64,000 nucleotides of DNA from Hsuehochloa calcarea (taxonomy: Eukaryota > Streptophyta > Magnoliopsida > Poales > Poaceae): contig CM070594.1 in the NCBI GenBank assembly GCA_036346395.1, positions 17,021,385-17,085,384 of the forward strand, written 5' to 3'. A program made the translations under genes and the position numbers. The notes under the pieces are model-generated. The model was not told where the DNA came from and did no database searches. It worked only from the letters and a program-made list of their open reading frames with translations. Positions 45,515 to 57,043 of the stretch are shown here, piece after piece (the first letter of the stretch is position 1; each line of letters starts with the position of its first letter).

Positions 45515-48500
45515 ATGGCCAAGAGAGTTTACGAATGGGAGGAATCGGAGATGGATGCGGCTAAGATCAAGATCTTGGTCGATCTTGGGAAGATCCCAGA
45601 GAAGGCTCTGGTGAAGTGGATTCCGGCTATCGGGCAACATTGGCCATCGGGGGAAAATGGGCAAATCCGTCTTCCAAGCGTATTGTGAGTCGGCCTTCGA
45701 TTACTGCCCACCCCTTTCTTACGGTGTACTCGAACACTTTGGGGTGGGCGGTGAACTTAGGTCCCAATTCCATTACCATGTTGAGTGTGTTCGTGTATCT
45801 CGTGAGGCGTGCACAGGGATTCCGGCGGATCTCGAGTGTTCCAATATTATTATGGGATGGCTCGACAAACCGAATCGCCGGAAGTCGTGGTCTGAGCTCC
45901 ACGACTCAAGTCGAAGGAGTACATTGAGCTTTACCCGTCTTCGTGGCGGGCCGGAGGAAGAGGTGGTTCTCTTGGAAGGTCACCTCAAGAAGGCGACCTT
46001 TCTTTCGTGGGGAAGGCTCTGAAAAGAAATCTTCATGGGATTCAACCTGAAGATATCAGTAGGATTAGCCCTTATATCCAAGCCATTAAGGACTTGAAGG
46101 AAGAAGGGTGACCGGATGGCATGTGGTGAAGGATTTCATCACACGCCGAATCGATCCTCTGAAGAAGCGAGCATCTCCTATGTGGAGGTACTCGGGAGAG
46201 GAGACCCCACCGAGATTACGAGAAGGGTAAGCAATTGTCGACTTAGTTCTCTGTTTGGTTTTTCCCAACCTTGTCTAATATTTTTATCTGTTTACAGGAT
46301 CTTTCACAGTGAGGTTGACTCAGTCGACTCATCTGTGAAAAGTCCCCGCCACTCCGAGGCGGTTCCTCAAATCATTGCGGCTTTGTCCGCAGATGAAAGG
46401 ATAGGCGCCTAAAGGTAATCAAAAGTCGATTCTTTCTTTAGGACTTTATAGTCGTAGAAGATACTTACGACTAATGGTGATCGTAGAATATCTTACGATC
46501 AATAAAAGTCGTGAAAAACTTACGACTTGGTACTAGTCGTAGAAAAACTTACGACTAATTAGTGATTCTTCTTTTACATTTTGCTTTACGTAAAGTAGGC
46601 ATGGAAAATCGCCGGAGACGACAAAGAAGTCGTTCGATGACTATTGGCGCTGGGTTGTCGAAAGACAAAGACTCGGCTCCTCCCTCGAAGAGGCGTCGAC
46701 TTGTAAAATCTGCGACAAGGGGGAGCAAGTTCGAGTTACGGTCTTTCGACCAAACCCTCTACAAGACTGCGCGCATTGTAGTTGTATCTGAAGCCGAGGC
46801 GCGCACCGTCGGCCGAGGAGGTTGAAGCGATTGAACCTCTCAAGCGCAAACCTCGCAAGGCTAAGGTACCCTTCTATTATGACACGGAATCTTTCGCGAT
46901 TGGTGCCACTCCTAGTTTTATTAAACAAGCTGGAAAGGGAGAAGCTGGAAGGATTTTATGTCTTTTATGAAGGGCGATCTTTGCATCGGCACAACCTGCA
47001 ATCGAGGCGATCTTTATACGGAATGGTCGAGACACCTCGTCCATCCGTAAGATCGAGAAACCGAGCTCGTTTCTGTTCAAACTCTACGACCGGGCGTGGT
47101 CGTAGGCGAATAAATGTTGAACCTCGACCGGGCGTGGTCGTGGAGAAGAAGAGGTCCTCCGTTGGGAGGATTGCTCCAAAATTCTGGTTAAGACCGAGTG
47201 CGAGTATGTGAAATGTCTTGAAGTGTAAGAAGGACATTTACCTTTTCTTTTCACAACTGATTTGCTTTTCTTTATTTGGTCAGACTCCTTGACCCGGAAT
47301 GCTTCACGAGAAGTCCATTGCTATCCCTTGACTCTTGGAGAGGTAGCAACGGAGGTGGTCAAGCATCACCCTTGGCCCGGTGGCCGATGAAGTCGAGACT
47401 CTCAGTGTCTCCACATCTGCTGAAGTCGTAACTCGACTCTTGAGGTAGCGGTATTCTTGTTGAGGTGGCGCTCGACTCATCAAGTCGTAGAAACAACGAG
47501 GCGGTGTGGAAGCCTCTGGTCAAGGTGGTGACCGACCTGCGACCGCCCTGGGAAGGAAATCGTGGGGCGTTCCTTCCCTACCCAAAGAGAAATCACGTAA
47601 CGGAAGGAGAAAATTTCAACCACGTGGTGACTTCTTTGGGCTGCCTCCGTCGTGGGGTCTTACGCTTACAAATCTCGTGACCGAGTCCCCCATCCCAAAG
47701 ATATTCCCAATACGGATAATACTTTTGACAACGAGCGCCTCGAGAAGGTGTGGTGGGACAAAGTCGCGAGGATAGATAAGCTGCAGCACCCGGACCTTGT
47801 ATATTCAATTTTGCTAGAGCGACTATGAATGTAAGTATCTTGAATACTTATATATGTGGCTTTCCTTCACTTCTCCTTTGTTCTCTTTTGCGAAAGCTCG
47901 GAGCAAATTCTTTGTTGTCGGTGAGTATCATCGACAACTTTTAGAGCTAAGACAGGGAGAAAGAGCTACTCACTGCAGAGGCGAGAGGTGGTAAGTCACT
48001 TATCATCCATAGTTGTTTTCAACTTAAATACTCGTATAATGTCTTACGAGAATAGTCATGGAAGAAATTCATGACAAAGGTTTAGTCGTGAAAAAACTTA
48101 CGACTACTTACGACCGAGATAGTGGTCATAGAAAGACTTACAACCATTCGTAGTCGCGAGAAAAACTTACGACTAGGTCGGTGGTTGTAGAAGTACTCAC
48201 AACCATTCTACTGATTTTTATCTCCGTCTCTCGTCCTTTGTAGGTTAAGCGGTGATTCAAAGACCTTAGCGATTAAACTCGACTATGAAAAAGAGGAGTC
48301 GAGGAGGCTAAGGAATGAAGTATTGACCCTCTCGGATAGACTTCGAGAGGTTGTCTCTGCATCTAAGAAATTGCAGGAAAAAATAAACAGTAAGTGCTGA
48401 ACTTAAGACTGTTTTTGAGTTTTAACCTTTACCTAACTCTCATTTCTTCTTCAGATAAAGAAAATGAGATGAAGAAACTCCGGACTGAAGTTGGAGACAA

Positions 48501-49190
48501 ATCTTTGGTCATTCAGGAGTTTTCCCGCATTAGCAAGAATAAGGATCAAGAACTTGAGGTTACGAGAACTCAAGTAATGTAAGTAACTCTTTACCTGTTG
48601 TCCTTTTTGAGTGTTTTCCCTTTTTTAATGTTAATTCCTTGTTCAGAAATTGCTGCCCAATTGAGAATCCTTGAGGCTGAAATCCAAGCAAAGACCTTGA
48701 TCTACAAATATCTTTGTGTTATGTTCCTCTAGAAGTATTTTTGTTTGACCGGTATTATTCTTTTCAGAACAAGTGGTCGAGAACAAAAAGCTTCGCGAGG
48801 CTTCGACTTGTACCCAACAGGAGATGGAGTCGATGAAGACTAGTCTTCAAGGCAGCATCACTCTCCTGAACAATGTGCTTAGTGAGCTACATTCTGAGGG
48901 AAAAACTCCTCGAGAAGATACTATAGCTGCTCACACAAGTATTATTGGAGAACAAGTCGGAAAATTGCAAGAAATGGTGACCACTCTGAAGGCTAATCAA
49001 GCTGAATCAATAAGGGAGGCGATCGAAGGCTGCATGTAAGTTACGCTTTAGCGAAACTTAAAGCTCAAGATCCCATGTAATGTTAAACCAATCGAAGCCG
49101 ACTTGATTGTCACGAATCGAGGCAAGTCGTCGATTGTGGAAATCTGATCGATTGGCAAAAGGTGGCGGAGGAAATGCGACTAGGCTCTCC
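45515..49190 (+). pseudogene. Antisense PF04195-like gene of element C
   Basis: Starts MAKRVYEWEESEMDAAKIK at 45,515. The first exon shows the plant 'putative gypsy type transposon' domain in pieces (LGPNSITMLSVFVYL near 45,760-45,805, GGP(E/R)..RWF-like sequence near 45,945-45,965), then GWHVVKDFITRRIDPLKKRASPMW near 46,115-46,185, with a donor GGTAAGC near 46,227. Further exons: from 46,298 (after TTTACAG) to about 46,414; from about 46,600, beginning MENRRRRQRSRSMTIGAG; a coiled-coil exon 48,455-48,578 between CTTCAG and GTAAGT; a short exon with AAQLRILEAEIQAKTLIY near 48,650-48,705; and 48,768-49,039, VVENKKLREAS to IREAIEGCM. Compared with B the exon ending in LIYN is truncated. The predicted protein has a globular N-part, a basic middle and a coiled-coil tail. 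Function is unknown. Confidence 0.7.
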
Positions 49191-50140
49191 CCTTGAGTAA
49201 TCTTGTAACTACCTTGTAAAGCGGACAATTTTTGTTAATGAGTAATATATGATCCGCTTCATTTCACGAAAATCATCTTGTCGAGTAGTTAGTAACTCAA
49301 AAGATAATAAGCGAGCGAAAGACTAAGAATTGAAGTCAAATTAATAACTTTATCCTAGCCCCGACTATTTGCTTAGATTGTTTAGACAATCTAAATAAAT
49401 AGTGTTTAAAAATAGGGTTTCAAAACAAAGAGAGGTTTATTTAACTTATAGCTTTTGTTACGGTTGTTAAGCCTTTGGTCGAAAAGAGTAGAAACGACTT
49501 GACACTAGGAAGTTCCTTCTAGTGGGCGGGACCACGTCTTGAGAGAGGAAAGACTTCGACTAGGTGATGTTCCCATCTCGACTAGTTTAATCAAACCAAA
49601 AGCAAACAACTTGAGTTAAACAAGCGTCTTAGAGTACTTTAGTCATTCGTTCGTCCTTTTTGGTGGACTTGATAAGTCTTTTCGATAGCAAAAGTAGGAG
49701 ACGGCGAAACTAGGAAGTTTCCTTCTAGTGGGCGGGACCACATGCAGAGAGGAAAGACTTGACTAGGTGTGTCTCTTCCTTGACCGCTTAAAACAAATCG
49801 AGTACACCAAATGTGGTCGAACAAATGTAAGAAAGTGCACTCTACTTAGAATATTTTTTTGAATTTACTAGAAAAAATAGACTAAGATTGAGAGAGTTGG
49901 CTTTGATAACATTACGACTAGATAAAACCCGAGCTCTTTGTATTGGCAAAAAAAGTGAGTAGCAGTCGATGCTAGGAAATTCCTTCTAGTGGCGTAACCA
50001 CATGCGAGAGAGAGAAGTTTCGACCGGATGATGTTTCTCGCTTTTCGGCGGTGTAAAGAAAAGCTGCGTGTTTTCATATCATAGTCGAAAGATTAAAAAA
50101 GCACTACTCAAAAATTAAGGCAAAAAGAGGTAGAAAGAAC
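49191..50140 (-). repeat. Three direct repeats after integrase (element C)
   Basis: Reverse copies of the unit with core CTAGGAAGTTCCTTCTAG at about 49,502-49,566, 49,705-49,766 and 49,968-50,028, in the same order and spacing as in B and D. No gene is seen in this stretch. Confidence 0.75.
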
Positions 50141-51515
50141 CTGGACTTTTATTGCCTGAGAAATTGGTCACACATAGAATTTGCGTAACTGGTCGATGTT
50201 CCAAGAGTTTGAGAGAACCTGTCTATCTTCCATTGCTAGTCGTGACTGACCTGGCGAAAGTTACTTGACCCTTTGTGTAAGGACCTTCCCATTTAGGGAA
50301 AGTTTATTCCGATTAGACTTGGATTGGCGAGCCTCAATACCAAGTCACCTACAACAAAGTGCGAGGTTGGACCTTCGATTATAGTATCTGCTTGAGGCTT
50401 GTTGGTAGGCCGCGAGCGGATTAAGGCTAGGTTTCTCCTCTCTTGAGTAGGTTAATGTCATCTGCTCGAAGTTGTTCTGATCCGAGTTGTTGAAGGTTTC
50501 AACTCGTGTCGACCGCAATTTTAGCTCGGAGGAAGCATGGCCGGCTCAAAAACTAGAAAAATGGTGTTTCTCCTGTTGCTCGATTGGTGGTCGTCTGAAC
50601 CGCCCATAATATGGAGGGTAATTCTTGTACCCAAGCCCCGGCGCTTAACAAGTGGTCGAAGACTCGAGTTTTAATTCCTCGCATTATTTGGCCATTTGCT
50701 CGTTCGAGCCCCATTGCTTTGGGGATGTGCAGCGAAGCATAGCATAGCTTGGTACCCAACTCGTCGCAAAATTCACGAAATTTTGCACTTGCGAATGTTT
50801 ACCATTATGCGTAATTATCCGACTTAACTCCAAATCGACTAATTCGCTTCTCATCATGAACCTTTTCTTTGCTTAGTTGTTATCGATTCTGAGTTCGGCT
50901 TGATCCATTTTGTGAGCGTATCAATAGCCACAAAAGGAATTGAAACCTCCTGGAGCTTTGGGAAACGGTCCTAGGATATCAAGCCCCAGTGCAAAAGGCC
51001 AAGAAAGAGGTATTGTTTGTAATGCTTGAGTGGTTGGTGTATCATCTACCATGGAATTGGCACTTGGACACACTTTTTAACCACCTCCATAGCATCGTGC
51101 GAGTGTAGGCCAAGAAAACCTTGTCGAAAGGCTTTACCAACCAATGTTACAGAGGAGGCATCGTCCCACGGATGCCACTTGTATATCGTGAAGGAGTGTT
51201 ATTCCTTCGTTTTGCGGAATGCATCGCATGAGTATTCCTTGGGTTCCTCGTTTATAGAGGACTCCTTCAACCAAAGTATACATTTTGGCTTTTCGGGATA
51301 ATCGATCTGCCTCAAGATCATCTTCGGGTACGGAACCCTTGTAAAGATACTCGTAGATGGGAGTCATCCAGGTATCCTCGTAATCTAATGAGGCCATCTC
51401 AAGAGGAGGTGCCTCGGTTCTTCGACGAGACGGTTTTGGAGTTGCTCCAAGAAAACTCCTTTTGGTACTATGGATCGGGAAGAAGCCATCCGAGCAAGTT
51501 GGTCTCATGAGAAAT
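50141..51515 (-). pseudogene. Integrase of element C, frame-broken
   Basis: From 51,508 on the minus strand come a linker frame with LDYEDTWMTPIYEYL and AKMYTLVEGVLYKRGTQG (51,245-51,430), the zinc-binding part, and a core piece LCYASLHIPKAMGLERANGQ to RATGETPFF (50,553-50,759, 68 residues open). At the second catalytic position the minus strand reads IITHNGKH near 50,795-50,820, His instead of Asp. Frame breaks are frequent. Confidence 0.8.
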
Positions 51516-52173
51516 TATCCTTCGAGGATAAATTGTACCTCGAAACCTAAAAATGTTTTTCTAGCTTACGTGCTGATAAGTACCGAGCCATTGTTGAGTT
51601 AGAGCACTGGTACTCTTTCCCAATTTGATTCACGACTAGTTGAGAGTCTCCTCTCACGAGTAGTCGACGAATCGAGAGTGCTTTCGCAGCTCGTATGCCA
51701 GCTAGCAAACCTTCGTGATACGCCACATTGTTAGTGGTGCGAAAGTTTAATTGTATGGCATACTTTAAGGTTTCTCCGGTAGGAGATACGGGACCACCCG
51801 ACCCGAGCCACTTAAAGTAAGTGACCCGTCAAAGTACATCATCCAGTGGTCGTGGGAATCGTCTCGGGGATCTGAGCGAGTTCAGATTTGTCCATTCGGC
51901 GACAAAGTCTGCCAAGATCTGGGATTTTATGGCCGTTCGGGACACGAAATGGAGGTCGAACTCCCCAAGTTCGACTGACCATTTTGCCATGCGTCCCGCT
52001 GTTTCCTTATTATGGAGGATTGCTCCCAAAGGAAACTCAGACGGCACAGCTATTTTGTGCGCCTGAAAATAATGCCGCAGTTTCCTCGAAGACATGAGGA
52101 GGGCATATAGAAGTTTTGGACCTGAGGGTAACGCTCCTTAGGCCCGTAAAACTTCGACGTAGTAAACCGGCCG
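51516..52173 (-). pseudogene. RNase H of element C
   Basis: Collinear with B and D. An 88-residue open piece (51,829-52,095) reads RKLRHYFQAHKIAVPSEFPLG and continues to QILADFVAEW, the usual end of the RT/RNase H connection. The RGDSQLV-type block lies near 51,640-51,665. Frames are broken between the pieces. Confidence 0.75.
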
Positions 52174-52983
52174 TTATACGTTTTCACGTTCTACGACTAG
52201 TACTGCGCTTGCTGCCTGTGGCGTGGCAGCTAGGTAAATTAAGAGCGTCTCTTCTGGCTTTGGAGAAACCAGAACAGGAGCACTCGAAAGATACCTCTTG
52301 ACATCCTCAAAGGCAGCGTTTGCCTCGTTCGACCACTCAAAACCTTCATGTCTCCTGAGAAGTTTAAAGAAAGGTAGTCCTTTTTCTCCTAGTCGTGCGA
52401 TGAAACGACTTAAAGCCGCCATGCACCCAGTGAGTTTCTGGACTTCCTTTTTTGTGTTTGGAGGACGCATCTGGAGGATGGCTTTTATTTTTTCAGGATT
52501 TGCTTCGATTCCTCGTTCAGATACTAGGAATCCAAGCAATTTTCCTGAAGAAATTCCAAACACACACTTCTCTGGATTGAGTTTTAAGCGGTGCTTTCTG
52601 AGGTTGTCGAATGTTTCTTGTAGGTCGGTGATATGATTAAGTCTCTTAATGCTTTTTACGACTAGATCATCAACATAGGCTTCCAAATTCCGGCCTAATT
52701 GAGATGAAAAAGTCGATTGCATTAAGCGTTGAAAAGAAGCACCGGCATTCTTTAGACCAAATGGCATTTTGACATAGCAAAAGGTACCAAATGGAGTAAT
52801 GAATGCGGTCTTTTCTTCATCATTTAAACACATATTGATCTGGTGGTATCCAGAATATGCATCTAAAAAACTTAATATCTCACAACCTGCAGTTGAATCA
52901 ACCAGCTGATCAATACGAGGTAAAGGGAAATCATCTTTTGGACAAGCTTTATTAAGATCAGTAAAGTCCACGCACATCGCCAT
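52174..52983 (-). CDS. Reverse transcriptase core of element C, intact over 269 residues
   Basis: An uninterrupted RVT_1 domain. CVDFTDLNKACPKDDFPLP lies at residues 4-22. DAYSGYHQIN carries the first catalytic Asp, TPFGTFCYVKMPFGLKNAG follows, YVDDLVVKS carries the catalytic Asp pair (about residues 103-111), and GFLVSERGIEANPEK closes the palm before the thumb and the start of RNase H (LLIYLAATPQAASAVLVV). The ATG at 52,983 is only where the frame opens, not a real start, since RT continues upstream in another frame (PPEWLANLVMVKKSNGKW, 52,980-53,040). It is the only long clean stretch of pol in copies A to C. Confidence 0.85.
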   Translation of the reverse strand: MAMCVDFTDLNKACPKDDFPLPRIDQLVDSTAGCEILSFLDAYSGYHQINMCLNDEEKTAFITPFGTFCYVKMPFGLKNAGASFQRLMQSTFSSQLGRNLEAYVDDLVVKSIKRLNHITDLQETFDNLRKHRLKLNPEKCVFGISSGKLLGFLVSERGIEANPEKIKAILQMRPPNTKKEVQKLTGCMAALSRFIARLGEKGLPFFKLLRRHEGFEWSNEANAAFEDVKRYLSSAPVLVSPKPEETLLIYLAATPQAASAVLVVERENV

Positions 52984-53929
52984 TTGCCGTTTGACTTTTT
53001 GACCATTACGAGGTTAGCCAACCACTCGGGTGGTTGACTTCTCTTATAAAGCACGCTTTAAGTAGCTTATCCAACTCGACTTAATAGCATCTCGTCGATC
53101 GGGGCAAATCTCCGTAATTTTTGTTTCTGGTACTTTATCGGTAGTAAAGCTAGCACGTGCTCGATTACCTCCACAGGGACTCGGGCATGTCGGATGCTTG
53201 CCACGCAAAGACATCTGCGTTAGCTCGGAGGAAGGTAATGAGGCGTCTTCCTATTTGGGGTCGGAAGTCTCCCGTCACGAGCAGATCTTGAGGTTCTTCT
53301 GCGTCGGAGGAACCTCTTTGACTTGATCGTTCGGCTTTGGTGCGACTTTGAAGCCGACTTGCTAGTCGGTGACTTTCATCTCGAGTTGGTATTTGACCAA
53401 CCATCTCGAGGATCGGCGGCCGCAGACTATCGCCATCTTTTGTCACATCGAATGGTGATCACTCCTTTGGGACTGGCATCTTAAGACATTGATACCGTAA
53501 TGAGTAGCCATTAAGAATTTTGCCAAAGTTGGTCGTCCGAGTATGGCATTATATGCCGTGTCGAAATCGACCACATCAAAGGAGACTTTCTACGTCACGA
53601 AATTACTTGGTGAGCCAAATGTTAAAGGAAGAAACTTGGCCAATAGGTTTGGTGAAGACCCGGTACAATTCCATGAAAGGAGTATCGCATCGCCTTACCT
53701 TTGTCTGGGTACTTGCATCTCGTCCGGGCATTAGTAAATAATATGTTCAAGAAGCGCCACCATCAACCAACACTCGATTGACCCGACAGTTGTTGATGGT
53801 GGGTTCACCACAATCGGATATCGACTGATCGACTCGTAGTGATCGGACGGTCATCCTTCTCAAAAGAGATGGTAACCGACCACTTGGTAATTTATTGACG
53901 AGAGGAGTATGTAGAGAATTTACCTCTCG
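52984..53929 (-). pseudogene. Protease and RT N-terminal region of element C
   Basis: The minus strand shows NRVLVDGGAS near 53,750-53,785 with the catalytic Asp of the retropepsin-like domain, followed at once by a frame break. The linker then leads to the WLANLVMVKKS start of RT. It agrees with 9,061-9,990 of copy B. Confidence 0.7.
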
Positions 53930-56209
53930 TCCGTGACTTTAAGTTGTCGTTTGGAGTCGTATCTGGATGATCCTCCGTAGATGTGCTCAACGGTATGTTG
54001 CGGATCTTGGAGCGGCATCTCCTCATCATCAAGCGACTTTTGGCCACTCGTATGTCCTACCGCCGAGAGTAGGGAGTGGTGCTTTGCCGTTGTAGTAGTC
54101 TTGAGCTTTCTTTGGAAAACTTCGGCGATTCGGAGGTCATGTCCTTCCTTTTTATGAAAAGGACACCACCTTGGTTTGTCGTTCCTACGATCAGGGCGCT
54201 TACCTTTGCCTTGATCAGGGTACGACTTGGTGGTTTGGGGCTCTCCATCTTTCACGGCCAGAACCTCCTTGGAACCACTGGCTTGTGGTTTTTGATTTTT
54301 TATTTTCTTCTTGGACTTTTTTGCTTTTTTATCTTTACCAACTTCACCTGGCTCTCGAGGAGTATATGTTTCTCGATCGATAGTGTTGTTCCACTCGACT
54401 GCCTCAGAAGCAGTTGCATATCGATCGGCCATCTCGAAGAGTTCGAACTTGATGTTGGGAGGATTGAGCAATGTCCTCCGTTATTCTTCTCTGCGGACTC
54501 CTTGCTTAAAAGCCACGATCACGGAGGAATCGAAATTTCGGAATTGAGTTACGAACCTGACTAAAGCGTTTGATGAATTGACGCAAAGTCTCGTTGTTGT
54601 TCTGTTTTATCCGGTGCAAGTCGTCTTCTTTTCCAGGGCGGTTGTATGTGCCTTGGAAATTCGCCTGTAGAAGATCACAGAGGTGTTGCCAAGAGTAGAT
54701 CGACTCGAGTGGTTGGTTTAATAACCACGATCGAGCGGATCCTTCGAAACACGATCGGAAGGTAATTCGCCATTACATGCTCTCCTCCTCCGCTTTGCTC
54801 GGACGGTTGTTGTATAGATCTGAAGAAATTCGATGGGATTTTGAGATCCATCAAATTTCTCCATGTTCCTTTGTCGAAAATGAGGTGGCGTGAAATAACG
54901 CTCGAAGGTCGGCGAAAATGCGGCATCCGGTAATCACTTCTTACGCCTTCTTTGTAGAAAAGAAGGGTTAATGTCACCAGTGATCGTATCTGACGATGCC
55001 CTGATAACAGTGACTGTTACGTAGTAGGCCTCGGTTCTCGAGGAGAATACTCCTCGTATTCCACTCGTTAGAATTTCTTTGTCGAAGTGGTGAATGATCA
55101 CCTCTTGAGGGCTTCTTGATCTTGGTGATCGAAGGTATTTCTCAAATAGGGAATCGATTCGACTTATGGTCGTGTCGATTCCTACGTGAAAATATTCGAT
55201 TGATCAGTAGGCGAGAAGTCGTATTACTACGACTACGAGTGTTGTCGATGAGTACCTCCGATCTTGTCATTCTGATTCGAAGTCTTTGCGTAATCTCTTG
55301 ACAAGAGATCGTACCACTGGCGTTCGAGCAAGCTCTTGGTTGGGATTCTCGAGCAAGTCGTTGATGTTCGGAGTTCTTGTACCTCCTCCGTGATGTTGAA
55401 TCGCCCGAGCAAGTTTTACGGGATCGCAATTTTCTTTCTTCGGCGACATCAAAATCCTCCTCCTCGGGTCTTTGAGGCCTTCTTAGTGGAGTGCTAGAAT
55501 GTCGAGGATTTCCTCGCGTTCATCAGTGTTGGTCCTCTCTTAGCGGTGGTGCCCTTGCCATTACCACGAGGGGCGGTGTGTGATCTTCGGGAGTGTCCTT
55601 ATCTCGGCCTCCATGAGGTGACCACGATTTGGGGAAGGGCGAAGACCTCCGTTGATGATTCTCACTTGCGCTCGAGGCCTCCAGCTTGAGGAGTGCTCGA
55701 GGGACACCATCTGGCGACTTGGAGTAATCCCCTCGGTGGGGAACTCAGGTTATAATCGTCTCCATTCGCAAATGAGATCTGCGGGAGGCGGTCAATTCTG
55801 AGGAAAAGCATGCTTGATCCCACCTCTCTGGAGTTACCACGAGAGAGAATCACTAGATCTTTGGTGGAGTCTGGAATGGTGGCTCCCGAACTTGACTTAC
55901 CAAGTCGGACCGTCTTAAGGGACTTGAACACTCGGAGAAAAACTCTTGTCGCGTTGTGAGTCCTCCAGGGGCGGTCTGGTCGGATTGACCCTTGTCCTTT
56001 GAGGGAAATGGCTCCTCTGTTGGGCGTATTGTTGTGGGGATAAGGATCCCTCCTCAACTCTATTAATGGGATGGTTTCTGGAGAATAATCTCCAAGGCAA
56101 CATCACCATCGGGATGCATCACTCGGTTCATAGTCGAAACCGGCATCCATGTCGACGTCTGCGTGTCTGCCAAGTCAAACCAGTTCTCCTCGTTCCATTC
56201 TCCCGCCAT
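53930..56209 (-). pseudogene. Gag of element C, frame-broken
   Basis: Start MAGEWNEENWFDLAD at 56,209. Capsid core pieces lie near 54,500-54,860. An open 183-residue piece (53,920-54,471) contains NPPNIKFELFEMADRYATASEAVEW, a Lys-rich stretch and the nucleocapsid-like CPFHKKEGHDLR (54,110-54,170). The order and content equal gag of B. Breaks fall largely at sites where B and C disagree on CAG/CTG. Confidence 0.8.
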
Positions 56210-56260
56210 GATTGCATGAGATTGGAAAAAGAGAGTATGTTGACAAGAGATTAGGAAGAT

Positions 56261-56279
56261 CCCCGACTGTCGGCGCCAG
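56261..56279 (-). other. Primer-binding site of element C
   Basis: The minus strand reads CTGGCGCCGACAGTCGGGG immediately inside the 5' LTR. TGGCGCC is the usual beginning of the primer site in Tat/Athila-type gypsy elements, clearer here than in copy B. Confidence 0.6.
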
Positions 56280-57038
56280 CGCCGGTGTATTAGAACCGAT
56301 CTTACGTAAAGATTGTTTGATTCGGGGTCTCCTAGAGATAAGATCACGCAGAGTGGATTGACACGGGATGTTTAGGCGAGTTCGGGCCTTCTCCAAGAGA
56401 ATAATAACCCTAATCCTGTGTGTATGGTATTCTTGATGATCAAGTAAAAGACTAAGACTATTACAGAGAATAGCACTTGTGTTCCTACTTGGTGGCTCTT
56501 GTTAGCCTTTCCTATCTCTCGATTGATGCCCTTATATAGTCGTGAAGAAGTAGCCGTTTCGTCCTACGGAAGATCGCCTAATTAATGTAATGTGGCGCAT
56601 GATGGTAGTAATTACGGCGCCTTGACTTCTTCACGCCGTCGGCAATTATCTTCCGAGATAATGGGGTATTTACACACCATTAATACGCGGAATAATAGTG
56701 CGTGTAGACCGTTCGGATTCCTTAATCAATTGGACCTACCCGTCTGTAGGTTTGATTATAAGGTGGTCGTAGTTTTCCTGGTCGTAGAAGGACTTACGAT
56801 CAGGTAGCAGTCGTAGAATAACTTACGACTATGTAATGGTCGTAGAAGGACTTACGACCATGATGTAGTCGTAGAAGAACTTACGACTATGGGGGTGATT
56901 GTAGAAGAACTTACAATCAAAGGTTAGGCCTCTCCCTTATAGAAATAAGGGGTACTTCTGGGGACTATGTGACATCATATTTACCCATAATAAGAATTAC
57001 AGATAAAAGATAAAATGAGGATTATTAGATCCTCGTCA
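56280..57038 (-). repeat. 5' LTR of element C
   Basis: 759 bases, collinear with 43,965-44,714. The inner end reads CGCCGGTGTATTAG instead of TGTCGGTGTATTAG, a difference at the terminal bases. The hairpin array is at 56,763-56,922 and the TATA box in reverse at 56,531-56,540. It is followed by the duplication GATAG (57,039-57,043). Confidence 0.9.
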
Positions 57039-57043
57039 GATAG

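Larger units (their letters stand above)
43965..57038 (-). mobile_element. Complete Tat-type gypsy element C
   Basis: 13,074 bases with LTRs at 43,965-44,714 and 56,280-57,038, bounded by the duplication GATAG. The minus-strand order is 5' LTR (right), gag (56,209-53,930), protease, RT, RNase H, integrase (to about 50,140), three direct repeats, antisense gene (plus strand 45,515-49,190), 3' LTR (left). It lies in opposite orientation inside the gag of its own family member D. The layout is complete, but frame breaks are present except in the RT core. Confidence 0.92.
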
